From positions 1 to 59,005 of the forward strand of contig DUCM01000022.1 in assembly GCA_012959785.1 (NCBI GenBank): a DNA stretch of 59,005 nucleotides. Direction: 5' to 3'. Positions 1 to 7,551 of this stretch are shown here, in pieces. Both the position numbers and the translations under genes were made by a program. The DNA is from Planctomycetota bacterium. GTDB taxonomy: Bacteria; Planctomycetota; UBA1135; GCA-002686595. The notes below the pieces were generated by a model, which ran no database searches, was not told the DNA's origin, and saw only the letters and a program-made list of their open reading frames with translations. Positions within the stretch are counted from its first letter, which is position 1; every line of letters starts with the position of its first letter.

Positions 1-64
1 TGCGCGGGCCGTTTTTTTCAGACTGGGTGGCTGGAGGTCTCGCAGCTGCGGGCAAGAGCGTAGG

Positions 65-850
65 ATGGCGGGCATGCTGAAGCTCCTCTTGATCTGTGCC
101 CTGTTGGTGCCCGCGGCGCCAAGGGCCTTGCAAACCGAAGGCCCCGCGCCGGAGCTCGTGGCGCAGGCTGTGGAGGCCATCGACGGGGCGTTCAAGAACA
201 AGAAGACGGGCACTGAGAAGCTTGTCGCGGCTCTCAACGCTTATGGGCGCACGGCTGACAAAGAGGTGGTAAAAAGCGTGGCCGCGGGGCTCAAGCGCAA
301 GCAGAGCGAGGTGCAATTGGCGGCCATTGAAGCCCTGCGCTTCAATCCCCACCCTGACGCCCTCGAGGCCCTGCACCATTCTTTCAAGAAGGACAAGAAG
401 CTGCGCAAGAAGGACGAACTCTACAGCGCTCTTGTGAAGGCCATCTGCCAGCACGGGAGTGAAAGCTCGATTCCACTTCTAAGCCGCAACCCGCTCCATA
501 AAATCAGCCACGATGTGGCCCGGGCGCGCGTTTTGGGCTTCGGCATGATCCGTCATGCCGATTCGGTGGCGGGCCTCGTGAAACTCTTGCAGAGCGTGAC
601 TGCCCGGGTGCGCGAGCCCCTCATGGAGGACTTTCGCACTTCGCTTTACCTACTTACCGGCGTGGACAAGGGCACGAACACCCGGGCCTGGCTGGCGTGG
701 TGGAACAAGAACAAGAAGACCATCAAGGTCGCCACTGAAGCGCCCAAGCTGCCCGAGTTGGCCCAAATCCGTTGGGAACGCTACTGGGGCTTGGAGCGCA
801 CATACGAGCGGGGCAAGAAACGCCGCGAGCGGGGCGACGACCCCGAGTGA
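65..850 (+). CDS. Secreted HEAT-like repeat protein, function unknown
   Basis: The 261-residue product begins with a short signal peptide (hydrophobic stretch LLLICALLVPAA, residues about 7-18). Helical repeat-like segments rich in Lys, Leu and Ala follow, and the tail is strongly basic (KKRRERGDD). The repeat spacing around residues 70-175 looks like degenerate HEAT repeats, so a binding or scaffold role outside the cytoplasmic membrane is likely. No catalytic motif is visible. ATG at 65 and ATG at 74 are both possible starts; the second gives a more typical signal peptide. The stop overlaps the GTG of the next gene by 4 bp, so the two are probably translated together. Planctomycete genomes carry many such proteins; no specific function can be assigned. 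Confidence 0.7.
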   Translation: MAGMLKLLLICALLVPAAPRALQTEGPAPELVAQAVEAIDGAFKNKKTGTEKLVAALNAYGRTADKEVVKSVAAGLKRKQSEVQLAAIEALRFNPHPDALEALHHSFKKDKKLRKKDELYSALVKAICQHGSESSIPLLSRNPLHKISHDVARARVLGFGMIRHADSVAGLVKLLQSVTARVREPLMEDFRTSLYLLTGVDKGTNTRAWLAWWNKNKKTIKVATEAPKLPELAQIRWERYWGLERTYERGKKRRERGDDPE

Positions 851-1293
851 AGAACGAAGCTGCGTCTGGCGGTGCATTTGAAGGCGATGCGCTTGAAGGC
901 GATGACTTCGACGCCGAGTTGTTCGAGCGCCTGGGAGCCGCTGGACTCCTGCATCTGGGTGCCGAGCTGTTTCACAAGGGCCAGTACCATGCGGCCCACG
1001 AAGCCTGGGAGCAGAGCTGGCTGGCGGGAATGGACGACGATGAGTTCTGGAAGGGGCTGATCCAGGCCGCGATCTGCCTGCACCACTTCGAGCGCGGCGA
1101 GTTGGATGGAGCGCGCAAGCTATACCAGGGGCACCGACGGCTGCTAGCGGGATTTTGCCCCGAACACCGGGAGCTAAAGGTGGAGGCCTTCCTCGCTGAA
1201 ATGAGCCGCTGCCTGCGGCCCGTGGTGCGAGCCGCCCCCACCGAAACCGTGGCCTTCGATGGTGCCACGGCTCCGCGGCTCCAATTCTTGTAG
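847..1293 (+). CDS. DUF309 domain protein
   Basis: This 148-residue cytoplasmic protein carries the DUF309 signature: a helical repeat with HEAxWE (residues 51-56) followed by a conserved second helix pair (FWKGLIQAAICLHHF, about 68-82) and a basic A-x-x-L-Y-x-G-H segment. DUF309 proteins are small all-helical proteins of unknown function. I chose the GTG at 847 because it forms a GTGA overlap with the upstream stop and removes an implausible 25-residue extension read from inside the upstream gene. A strong inverted repeat lies just after the stop. Confidence 0.8.
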   Translation: MKNEAASGGAFEGDALEGDDFDAELFERLGAAGLLHLGAELFHKGQYHAAHEAWEQSWLAGMDDDEFWKGLIQAAICLHHFERGELDGARKLYQGHRRLLAGFCPEHRELKVEAFLAEMSRCLRPVVRAAPTETVAFDGATAPRLQFL

Positions 1294-1303
1294 GGATTCT
1301 TGC

Positions 1304-1354
1304 AGGGCCGCCCTCTTGAGGGCGGCCCTCTGAAACTGAGCGGGGCTTTTTTTT
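1304..1354 (+). terminator. Probable intrinsic terminator after DUF309 gene
   Basis: A perfect 12-bp inverted repeat (AGGGCCGCCCTC at 1304-1315 and its complement at 1318-1329) separated by TT begins 11 bp after the DUF309 stop. A run of eight T follows at 1347-1354. The T-run is about 17 nt downstream of the stem, farther than in a textbook terminator, so efficiency is uncertain. Confidence 0.55.
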
Positions 1355-1401
1355 GGAGGGAGCGGGAGAAGCGCGAAACCGCATCCTGGCGCTAGCGTCT
1401 C

Positions 1402-2274
1402 TTGACCGTGAAGAACGACCAACTACTGCACATCGTGGCCGGAGGGCCCAGCTATCCCCGCCGCCTGTCCCACATCGACGACCCGCCCAAGTCACTCTGG
1501 GCTTGCGGGCGCAGCGAGCTCCTCGAGAGCAATCGGGCGCGCCTGGCCATCGTGGGCACCCGCGCCCCCACGCCCTACGGCACGGCCCAGGCCGTGCGCT
1601 TCGCGGCGGCTTTTGCCCGCGCCGGAGTGGCGGTGGTCAGCGGCCTCGCCCGGGGCATCGACCAGGCTGCCCACGAGGGTTGCTTGAAGGCCAGCGGCGA
1701 CACCCTGGCAGTCCTGGGCAGCGGGCTGCTGCGGCCCTGGCCCAACACTCCGCTCCTGGATCGGATCGCCGAGCGCGGGCTCCTGCTCTCGGAATTCGAG
1801 CCCGAGCAAGGCGCCCGCCCCCACCAGTTTCCCCAGCGCAATCGGATCATCTCCGGGCTCAGCGATGGCGTCCTGGTGGTCGAGGCGGCGGCGGCATCGG
1901 GCTCGCTGATCACCGCGCGCTGGGCCCTCGACCAGGGCCGCGAAGTCTTCGCCCTACCCGGACGGGTCGATCACCCCATGAGCCGCGGCACCCACAAGTT
2001 GCTGCGCGAGGGGGCACATTTGGTGGAGAGCCCCGAAGAGCTCTTGGCCGAGATCTACCCCAGCGAGCGCCTGGCGAAGAAGGTGCAGCCGACCAAGCGC
2101 CTGACGCCGGTGGAAAACTGCCTGCGGGGCGAAACTCTCAGCGCCGATGAGCTGGCCGACCGCCTGGCGCGCTCGGTGGGCGCCGTGCTCGGGGAGCTGG
2201 TGCCCTTGGAAGTCGAAGGTCGCGTGGTGCGCGCTCCTGGTGGGCTCTTTCGCCTGGCGGAAGAGGGCCTCTGA
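1402..2274 (+). CDS. dprA: DNA processing protein DprA/Smf
   Basis: DprA binds incoming single-stranded DNA and loads RecA during natural transformation. The 290-residue product has the Rossmann-like DprA core: VGTR (51-54), SGLARGID (80-87), the GSG loop, FPxRNRIISGLS, and the GSLITARWAL and PGRVDHPMSRG segments. A C-terminal winged-helix region follows (about 215-280). The N-terminal SAM-like domain is very short, as in compact DprA forms. The start is TTG at 1402 or GTG at 1408; neither has a strong ribosome binding site. The gene stands alone, separated from the previous gene by a hairpin. Its presence fits competence potential, but dprA is also widespread in bacteria not known to be competent. 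Confidence 0.93.
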   Translation: MTVKNDQLLHIVAGGPSYPRRLSHIDDPPKSLWACGRSELLESNRARLAIVGTRAPTPYGTAQAVRFAAAFARAGVAVVSGLARGIDQAAHEGCLKASGDTLAVLGSGLLRPWPNTPLLDRIAERGLLLSEFEPEQGARPHQFPQRNRIISGLSDGVLVVEAAAASGSLITARWALDQGREVFALPGRVDHPMSRGTHKLLREGAHLVESPEELLAEIYPSERLAKKVQPTKRLTPVENCLRGETLSADELADRLARSVGAVLGELVPLEVEGRVVRAPGGLFRLAEEGL

Positions 2275-2294
2275 CGCGCTGCTCGGATGTCGGG

Positions 2295-2492
2295 TTAGAC
2301 CGAAGCCAGAGTCGCCTCGACAGCGAGCATCAGGCCGGTCAGGATGCCGCAGCCCACGAGGAAGTGCAGCAGGCGCCGGGGAAAGCTCTTGAGCGCGGCT
2401 CCGTCCTCGGTTTCGGTGAAGAAGGCACTCATCATCACGATCACGGCCGAGATCAGGCCAAACAGGCAGAGGTGGATGACGAGATCGTTCAC
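2295..2492 (-). CDS. Small two-TM membrane protein
   Basis: The 65-residue product has two predicted transmembrane helices (about residues 4-25 and 43-62) joined by a short acidic and basic loop. It starts with GTG, whose last two bases are shared with the TGA of the upstream DUF6677-like gene (GTGA overlap), so it is almost certainly translationally coupled and may be a partner subunit. No known family is recognised. Confidence 0.65.
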   Translation of the reverse strand: MNDLVIHLCLFGLISAVIVMMSAFFTETEDGAALKSFPRRLLHFLVGCGILTGLMLAVEATLASV

Positions 2493-3340
2493 GCGCCGGT
2501 CTCCTGGGCGCTCGCACCTGCTTTGGACTCGTCCGCGGCTGCGCCTCCGCCAAACTCCTGGCGTTCCCCGAAGCCGTAGACATCGAGCATGGTCTGGATG
2601 TTGAGCAGACCGGCCACCGACGCGATCACGAGCCCGGCTTCGCCGTAGGGAATGTGGCTACTGACGGCTTTTCCGCCGCCGAAGAGTTCAGGCAGGAGCG
2701 CCGGCAGTCCAGCCATGAATTGGCCGCCCCAGTAGTAGTAGTGTCGTTCTCGGCTGAGGTTGAGGCCCTCGGCCAGAATGGTGCCGAAGGTGACCAGGCC
2801 AACGATCATGCAGAAGACCAGCACGGCACGCAGGCGGCGGCCCTGGAAGAGATGCCCGAGGCCTGGGACCAGCCAGGTCAGCAGCACGGCAAAAGCCGGT
2901 GAGCCGAAGCCCCGGGATTCGCCCCGAGGCAGACGGGCGGCGAAGTGCGCGTGGCACATAAGCGCCACATTGAACATCCCCGAGGCTGCGGTGAGCATGG
3001 AACCCAGGGCCACGGTGGAGGGGAACTCCCGGGGGTAGGGCATGCCGTAGCCGTAGTTCTTCAAGTGGTACAGCAGGGCGCCGAGATTGCCGGCCTCGGG
3101 AGCGAGGGCCGGCGCGAAGGCGCCGCGCAGCTCCTCCTGCAAAAACTCGAAGCCCATGCCGCCGGAGAGTTTGAGACCCAGCAGATAGATCCCCTGGACG
3201 ACCACGAAGGCCACCAGGGCAAAGCGCGTGCGTCCCAGGTACAGATGCCCTGCACCGGGCATGAACCATGTGAGCAACACGGCCACGGTGGGCTCGCCAG
3301 CAGGCCGGGTGGATTTGGGGGTCTTGGTCAGGATGGCCAT
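2489..3340 (-). CDS. Multi-pass membrane protein with duplicated PG-GH-L-G motif (DUF6677-like)
   Basis: The 283-residue membrane protein contains an internal duplication: the segment AVLLTWFMPGAGHLYLGR near the N terminus recurs in the middle as AVLLTWLVPGLGHLFQGR. This WxxPGxGHLYxG motif is typical of TM2/DUF6677-type proteins of Planctomycetes (family name from memory). About five to six hydrophobic segments are visible. The C-terminal 30 residues are polar and Gly/Ala-rich. I chose ATG at 3340 because the upstream in-frame extension is basic, non-hydrophobic and lies in the promoter region of the divergent thioesterase gene. It forms an operon with the small membrane protein downstream. 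Function unknown. Confidence 0.75.
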   Translation of the reverse strand: MAILTKTPKSTRPAGEPTVAVLLTWFMPGAGHLYLGRTRFALVAFVVVQGIYLLGLKLSGGMGFEFLQEELRGAFAPALAPEAGNLGALLYHLKNYGYGMPYPREFPSTVALGSMLTAASGMFNVALMCHAHFAARLPRGESRGFGSPAFAVLLTWLVPGLGHLFQGRRLRAVLVFCMIVGLVTFGTILAEGLNLSRERHYYYWGGQFMAGLPALLPELFGGGKAVSSHIPYGEAGLVIASVAGLLNIQTMLDVYGFGERQEFGGGAAADESKAGASAQETGA

Positions 3341-3452
3341 GTGAAGAGGCTGGCAGTGTACGAAGCGCGGACGAGAGGTGAGAGCTTGGTTGCCCAAGGA
3401 TCTCGGCCATGAGGATGCCCGGGGAGGCGTCCGGGGCGCTACACTCCCGCCC

Positions 3453-3875
3453 ATGGCTGCCAAACCCCATGAGACCGACCTGCGCGTGCGCTACTCGGAG
3501 ACCGATCAGATGGGCGTGGTGCACCATGCGAACTACCTGGCCTACATCGAGGAAGCCCGCACCCTGATGATGGAGACGCTTGGCCTGGACTACGCGGAGC
3601 TCGAGGCCTCGGGCATCGGGTTGCCAGTACGGCAGATCGAGGTGCGCTATCGCCAGGCAGCCTATTTTGGCGACGAGTTGCTTGTCCGCACCTGGGTGGC
3701 GGGCATGCGGGCGGCCTCGGTGACCTTCGAATACGAGCTATTGCGGCCAGCCGACGGCGTACTGATCGCCACGGCCAAGAGCGAATTGGCCTGCGTGGAC
3801 CTCTCCAAGAAGCCCCTGGAAGTGCGCGCCCTGCCCGCTGACTTGCGCCGCCGCCTGGAGTCCGAACCGGCCTAG
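3453..3875 (+). CDS. YbgC/4-hydroxybenzoyl-CoA-type acyl-CoA thioesterase
   Basis: The 140-residue hot-dog-fold thioesterase hydrolyses acyl-CoA thioesters. The family signature YSETDQMGVVHHANY (residues 14-28) contains the catalytic Asp18 followed by the HHANY loop. The later segment VRQIEVRYRQAAYFGDELLVRTWV is the characteristic beta-strand region. Family length is 130-150 residues. ATG at 3453 matches the family N terminus. In proteobacteria ybgC is next to tol-pal; here it is not, so the physiological substrate cannot be inferred. Its stop overlaps the stop of the convergent zinc-ribbon gene within a 22-bp palindrome. Confidence 0.9.
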   Translation: MAAKPHETDLRVRYSETDQMGVVHHANYLAYIEEARTLMMETLGLDYAELEASGIGLPVRQIEVRYRQAAYFGDELLVRTWVAGMRAASVTFEYELLRPADGVLIATAKSELACVDLSKKPLEVRALPADLRRRLESEPA

Positions 3876-3884
3876 GCCGGTTCG
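3863..3884. repeat. 22-bp perfect palindrome over convergent stop codons
   Basis: The sequence reads identically on both strands; its half-site is CGAACCGGCCT. Its centre CTAG holds the TAG stop of the + strand thioesterase and the TAG stop of the minus strand zinc-ribbon gene. As RNA it would form a stem on either strand, so it may act as a bidirectional 3' structure. No T-run follows. Confidence 0.9.
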
Positions 3885-4174
3885 TCGGGGCTGAAAGGGT
3901 TGTCGCAGAATGAGAGGCTGGAATCGTTCCCGGGATCATCCTCGAAGGGCGGCTGCTCCATGGCGGGCAGGGCGCTGAGCGCAGGGGCATCCTCACGAAA
4001 CGGGCCCCGAACTCCCTCGCCGGGATGGATGCCGGGTAGGGCCTCCAACAACCGGTCGCGGCAGTGAGGGCAGGGGCGCCCGTTCGAGAGGGTGTTCAAG
4101 CGGGGAAACTCGCCTGCAGCCTGGCCCGTGGGCATTCCGCAGGTGAAACAAAGGGTCGGCCGGGGATCACTCAT
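3872..4174 (-). CDS. Small zinc-ribbon protein, unknown function
   Basis: The 100-residue protein has two CxxC pairs, Cys9/Cys12 (CFTCG) and Cys35/Cys38 (CPHC), spaced as in a zinc ribbon, followed by an acidic, Pro-rich and probably disordered tail. ATG at 4174 is preferred over one six codons upstream because it starts directly before the conserved-looking SDPRPTLCFTCG segment. It is transcribed divergently from the isc operon; the shared 216-bp intergenic region holds an inverted repeat and a candidate promoter. No known family is recognised. Confidence 0.6.
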   Translation of the reverse strand: MSDPRPTLCFTCGMPTGQAAGEFPRLNTLSNGRPCPHCRDRLLEALPGIHPGEGVRGPFREDAPALSALPAMEQPPFEDDPGNDSSLSFCDNPFSPDEPA

Positions 4175-4239
4175 AGCCTTCAGAATCGGCATTCAAGTGA
4201 GGTCGCCTTGAGGGCCGAATAGGTCCTTGCACGCCAGAG

Positions 4240-4257
4240 TCTTCCGTTGACGGAAGA
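4240..4257. promoter_or_regulatory. Inverted repeat in divergent intergenic region
   Basis: TCTTCCGT-TG-ACGGAAGA is a perfect 8-bp inverted repeat located between the zinc-ribbon gene and the isc regulator. It may be an operator for either gene or a short hairpin. No experimental consensus is recognised. Confidence 0.4.
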
Positions 4258-4339
4258 TTTCGCCCGAAAGGGTGGCCAAACTCCGCTCCAAATCCTATGC
4301 TTGGGATGCAATAGCGCCTCATGAGGCTCTAAGCGGCAC

Positions 4340-4369
4340 TTGAAATAGCACTAAATTGGTGCGAAATAC
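4340..4369 (+). promoter_or_regulatory. Candidate isc promoter with embedded operator
   Basis: TTGAAA at 4340-4345 and AAATAC at 4364-4369, 18 bp apart, resemble -35 and -10 boxes. They lie in an AT-rich stretch that stands out from the surrounding GC-rich DNA and end 21 bp before the regulator's ATG. Between them, 4348-4362 is an imperfect palindrome GCACyAAwTTrGTGC, placed where a repressor would block RNA polymerase. The natural candidate to bind it is the Rrf2 protein encoded immediately downstream, giving autoregulation as for IscR. This is inference. Confidence 0.45.
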
Positions 4370-4390
4370 AAGAGACACATAACTCTAGAT

Positions 4391-4855
4391 ATGCTCCAAC
4401 TCACCAAGCGCACCGAGTACGGCTTGATCGCATTGGTTCACATGGTGGACCAGGGCGGCGAGTATACGAGTGCTCGTGAGATCGCGGAGAGCTACCCGAT
4501 CCCCAAGCGGCTCCTGGCCGAGGTGCTCAAGGACCTCGCGCGCAGTGGCTTGGTGAATTCCTTGCGCGGCTCGACTGGTGGCTACGCCCTGGCGCGACCC
4601 CCCGAACAGATCACCGTGGGGGACATCGTCAGCGCCCTCGAAGGCGCCCCCACCCTGGCGAGTTGTGACACGGCGGACGGCAACGCCAGCGACTGTGAAG
4701 TCGAACCCGTCTGCCCCATCCGCTCACCCTTGCAACGCATCCGCAAAGGCATCTGGCTCCAGATGCAACGCACCTCACTGCGCGCCCTGGTGACCCCAAG
4801 TCCACAGGCCGCCGATCTTCCCTTGACCGCCCGGAACGGCCCCGCCGCATCCTGA
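4391..4855 (+). CDS. iscR: Rrf2-family Fe-S-responsive regulator (IscR-like)
   Basis: The 154-residue protein has the N-terminal winged helix of Rrf2 regulators (LTKRTEYGLIALVHM at 4-18; the wing STGGYALARP at 61-70). It then carries three cysteines at 92, 102 and 108 that match the [2Fe-2S]-binding region of IscR; the first spacing is longer (nine intervening residues rather than five). A C-terminal helix follows. IscR senses Fe-S status and represses the isc operon. The gene heads the operon, 9 bp before iscS. IscR's histidine ligand is not obvious here: PVC is followed by PIR, so the fourth ligand may differ. Confidence 0.88.
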   Translation: MLQLTKRTEYGLIALVHMVDQGGEYTSAREIAESYPIPKRLLAEVLKDLARSGLVNSLRGSTGGYALARPPEQITVGDIVSALEGAPTLASCDTADGNASDCEVEPVCPIRSPLQRIRKGIWLQMQRTSLRALVTPSPQAADLPLTARNGPAAS

Positions 4856-4864
4856 GCAGCACTG

Positions 4865-6079
4865 ATGAACCTCCCTATCTATCTCGACTTTCAGGCCACG
4901 ACCCCCGTGGATCAACGGGTGCTCGACGCCATGCTGCCCTATTTCAGCGCAACCTTTGGCAACGCTGCCAGCCGCAGCCATTCCTTCGGCTGGGCTGCCG
5001 AAGAAGCCGTGGGCCGCGCGCGCAAACAGATCGCCGATCTGATCGGTGCTTCGCCCAAGGAGATCGTGTTCACGTCGGGCTCCACCGAAGGCATCAACCT
5101 CGCGCTCAAGGGCGCGGCGGAAATGTATGCCGCCAAAGGCAAACACATCATCACCACTCAAGTGGAGCACAAGGCCGTGCTCGACACCTGCAAACGCCTC
5201 GAACAAGAGGGCTACGAGGTGACCTACCTCAAGCCCGACAAGACGGGACGGGTCTCGGCCGAGGTCGTCGAAGAAGCCCTGCGCGACGACACGATCCTGG
5301 TGGCCCTCTTGTGGGCCAGCAACGAGATCGGAACGATCAACCCGGTGCGCGAAATCGGAAAACTCTGCCACGAACGAGGCGTCTTGCTGTTCACCGATGC
5401 CACCCAGGCCGTGGGCAAACTGCCCGTGGATGTGGAGAGCGACAACATCGACCTGTTGTGTCTCTCGGCCCACAAGATCTACGGGCCCAAGGGAGTCGGC
5501 GCCCTGTTTGTGCGTCGCCGCAACCCGCGGGTGCGCTTGGTGGCGCAAATGGACGGCGGCGGACACGAACGCGGGATGCGCTCGGGCACCCTGAATGTCC
5601 CCGGAATCGTGGGACTCGGCGCGGCCTGCAATATCTGCCAAGAAGACTTTCAAAAAGACCTCGATCACGGCCGCGGACTGCGCGATCGCTTTGAAAAGCA
5701 GATTTTCGAAGCCCTCGACCATGTCTACATCAACGGCGACCCCGAAAACCGTTTGCCACAGGCCAGCAACATCTCCTTCGCCTATGTGGAAGGCGAGTCG
5801 CTGATCATGGGCTTTGCCGACATCGCTGTGTCGTCGGGCTCCGCCTGCACATCCGCCAGCCTCGAACCCAGTCATGTGCTGCGAGCCTGTGATGTGGGTG
5901 ACGAGCTGGCGCACTCATCCATTCGCTTCAGCTTTGGTCGTCTGACCAGCGCAGAAGAAGTCGACCACGCAGCCGCCCAGGTCATCGAGGCCGTCAAGCG
6001 TCTGCGCGAGTTGTCACCCCTCTACGAGATGGTTCAGGAAGGCATCGACCTCAGCACCATCAACTGGTCGGGACACTGA
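4865..6079 (+). CDS. iscS: Cysteine desulfurase IscS
   Basis: IscS is a PLP enzyme that takes sulfur from L-cysteine and passes a persulfide to IscU. The 404-residue protein matches the group I family in length and motifs: PLP-lysine K204 in SAHKIYGPKG, and the mobile catalytic Cys328 in SSGSACTSASLEPSHVLR. It also has the His-rich TQVEHKA segment and the C-terminal AHSSIRFSFGR region. The active-site numbering coincides with that of E. coli IscS. It lies 9 bp after the regulator and before iscU, as in proteobacterial isc operons. Confidence 0.97.
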   Translation: MNLPIYLDFQATTPVDQRVLDAMLPYFSATFGNAASRSHSFGWAAEEAVGRARKQIADLIGASPKEIVFTSGSTEGINLALKGAAEMYAAKGKHIITTQVEHKAVLDTCKRLEQEGYEVTYLKPDKTGRVSAEVVEEALRDDTILVALLWASNEIGTINPVREIGKLCHERGVLLFTDATQAVGKLPVDVESDNIDLLCLSAHKIYGPKGVGALFVRRRNPRVRLVAQMDGGGHERGMRSGTLNVPGIVGLGAACNICQEDFQKDLDHGRGLRDRFEKQIFEALDHVYINGDPENRLPQASNISFAYVEGESLIMGFADIAVSSGSACTSASLEPSHVLRACDVGDELAHSSIRFSFGRLTSAEEVDHAAAQVIEAVKRLRELSPLYEMVQEGIDLSTINWSGH

Positions 6080-6093
6080 TTCCACCCGCTCCT

Positions 6094-6120
6094 AAATTGA
6101 ACAATTGACCAGCTCAATTT
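6094..6120 (+). repeat. Inverted repeat between iscS and iscU
   Basis: AAATTGA (6094-6100) and TCAATTT (6114-6120) are complementary with a 13-nt loop, in an AT-rich spacer between iscS and iscU. It could be an mRNA processing or stabilising hairpin, or a second regulator site. In E. coli the same inter-gene position is where iscRSUA mRNA is cut under RyhB control, but no small RNA is inferable here. Confidence 0.35.
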
Positions 6121-6141
6121 CCAGCTAGTACGAACCAAACC

Positions 6142-6555
6142 ATGGCTTACTCAGACAAGGTCCTCGACCACTACAACCAACCGCGCAATGTGGGCTCGCT
6201 CGACAAGAAGAAGACGAGCGTGGGCACCGGCGTCGTCGGCGCTCCCGAGTGCGGCGATGTGATGAAACTCCAAATCGAAGTCGAGGGCGACATGATCATG
6301 GACGCCAAGTTCAAGACTTTCGGCTGCGGTTCGGCGATCGCCAGCTCCTCCCTCGCCACCGAGTGGATCAAGGGCAAGACTATCGACGAGGCCATGCAGA
6401 TCCAGAACACCGAAATCGTCGAGGAGCTCTCCCTGCCGCCAGTCAAGATCCACTGCTCGGTCCTGGCCGAGGACGCGATCAAGTCCGCCATCGCCGACTA
6501 CAAGTCCAAACAACCCAAGAATCAGGATTCCGAGCCCCAGGGAGAAGCCCGATGA
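6142..6555 (+). CDS. iscU: Fe-S cluster scaffold IscU
   Basis: IscU is the scaffold on which [2Fe-2S] clusters are built before HscA/HscB-driven release. The 137-residue protein has the three cluster cysteines C37 (in PECGDV with Asp39), C62 and C105. His104 lies next to the last one, and the HscA recognition motif LPPVK sits at 98-102. The C terminus is a short charged extension. The stop overlaps the ATG of iscA by 4 bp. Confidence 0.97.
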   Translation: MAYSDKVLDHYNQPRNVGSLDKKKTSVGTGVVGAPECGDVMKLQIEVEGDMIMDAKFKTFGCGSAIASSSLATEWIKGKTIDEAMQIQNTEIVEELSLPPVKIHCSVLAEDAIKSAIADYKSKQPKNQDSEPQGEAR

Positions 6556-6878
6556 TTTTGATCACCACAAGAGCGGCCGACGAAGTGCGACGCATCATCT
6601 CCGAGCAGGAACTGCCCTCCGGCACGGGATTGCGGGTCGGCGTCAAGGGCGGTGGCTGTTCGGGCTTTTCCTACACCCTGGGCTTCGATGATTCGGTGGG
6701 AGAGACCGACCAGGTCAACGACATCGAGGGCATCAAGGTCATCTGCGACCCCAAGAGCTTCTTGTACCTCAACGGGACCCAGATTGACTTCGAGGACAAC
6801 CTGATGGGCCGCGGATTCAAATTTGGCAACCCGAATGCCTCCAAGAGCTGCGGCTGCGGCGAGTCCTTCTCTGTCTAG
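6552..6878 (+). CDS. iscA: A-type Fe-S carrier IscA
   Basis: This 108-residue HesB/IscA protein holds the invariant cysteines C36 (GGGCSGFSY), C100 and C102 (SCGCG) used to bind iron or an Fe-S cluster. A-type carriers pass clusters to target proteins and matter most for [4Fe-4S] enzymes. The start is fixed by the ATGA overlap with iscU. HscB follows after 12 bp. Whether it is a functional IscA or closer to ErpA cannot be separated by eye; the operon position supports IscA. Confidence 0.95.
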   Translation: MILITTRAADEVRRIISEQELPSGTGLRVGVKGGGCSGFSYTLGFDDSVGETDQVNDIEGIKVICDPKSFLYLNGTQIDFEDNLMGRGFKFGNPNASKSCGCGESFSV

Positions 6879-6890
6879 ACCGGGTTATCC

Positions 6891-7520
6891 ATGGCTCTTT
6901 GCCCCCACTGCGAGGCGACTCTCGAAACGCCTCTGTGCTGCATGAGCTGTCAGGCTCTGCTGGAGACCGAGGCCGCGCTTTCGCCCTTCCAGATCTTGAA
7001 CCTGGAGCGGGGCTGGAGCGTCGACCCTCATGAACTCCAACAGAAGCTCCTGCGCTTTACGCGCATGGTGCACCCCGATTTTTTTGTCGGAGCTGAGCCC
7101 CGCGAACGAGAACTCGCCGAGCGCCACAGTGCCGCCATCAATGCCGCTCACACGACTCTGAGCCGCGATACGACGCGGGCCGACTTGTTGCTCAACGAAC
7201 TGGGCGGGCCGTCGGAGAAGGACGAGCGCCAAATGCCCCAGGCCTTCCTGATGGAGGTTATCGAGTGGAATGAAACCCTCGAGGAAGCTCGCGCGCAGAT
7301 CAAGGACCCGGCTACCGAAGCACGACTCCAAGAGCTCGACGAGACCTTGAAATGCGAGCGAGTCAAAATCCTGACAGCCGTGGGCGCTGGGCTCACGCCC
7401 CTGCCCCCTTCTGGCGCAGCCGAGCTCCTCGAAGTCCGAAGAGACCTGAATGCCGTGCGCTACATCGACCGCGCCCTCACCGAGCTCGAGGTCCTGCGCC
7501 TTGAGGGTGCTGCGAGCTGA
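6891..7520 (+). CDS. hscB: J-domain co-chaperone HscB with N-terminal zinc finger
   Basis: HscB delivers IscU to HscA and stimulates its ATPase. The 209-residue protein has a J-domain with HPD at 61-63, a helical linker, and a C-terminal three-helix IscU-binding domain (roughly 115-205). Ahead of the J-domain are two CxxC pairs (C4/C7 and C17/C20, with an extra C16). Such a zinc-binding extension is known in human HSCB and some bacteria and is absent from E. coli HscB. It sits 12 bp after iscA and directly before hscA. Confidence 0.92.
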   Translation: MALCPHCEATLETPLCCMSCQALLETEAALSPFQILNLERGWSVDPHELQQKLLRFTRMVHPDFFVGAEPRERELAERHSAAINAAHTTLSRDTTRADLLLNELGGPSEKDERQMPQAFLMEVIEWNETLEEARAQIKDPATEARLQELDETLKCERVKILTAVGAGLTPLPPSGAAELLEVRRDLNAVRYIDRALTELEVLRLEGAAS

Positions 7521-7551
7521 CCTCACTCACTGCCAAGAAACAGTACTGACC

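Noticed and set aside
4775..5914. 379-residue open frame antisense to iscS
   Set aside because: Mirror of iscS codon bias; no start context or family motif.
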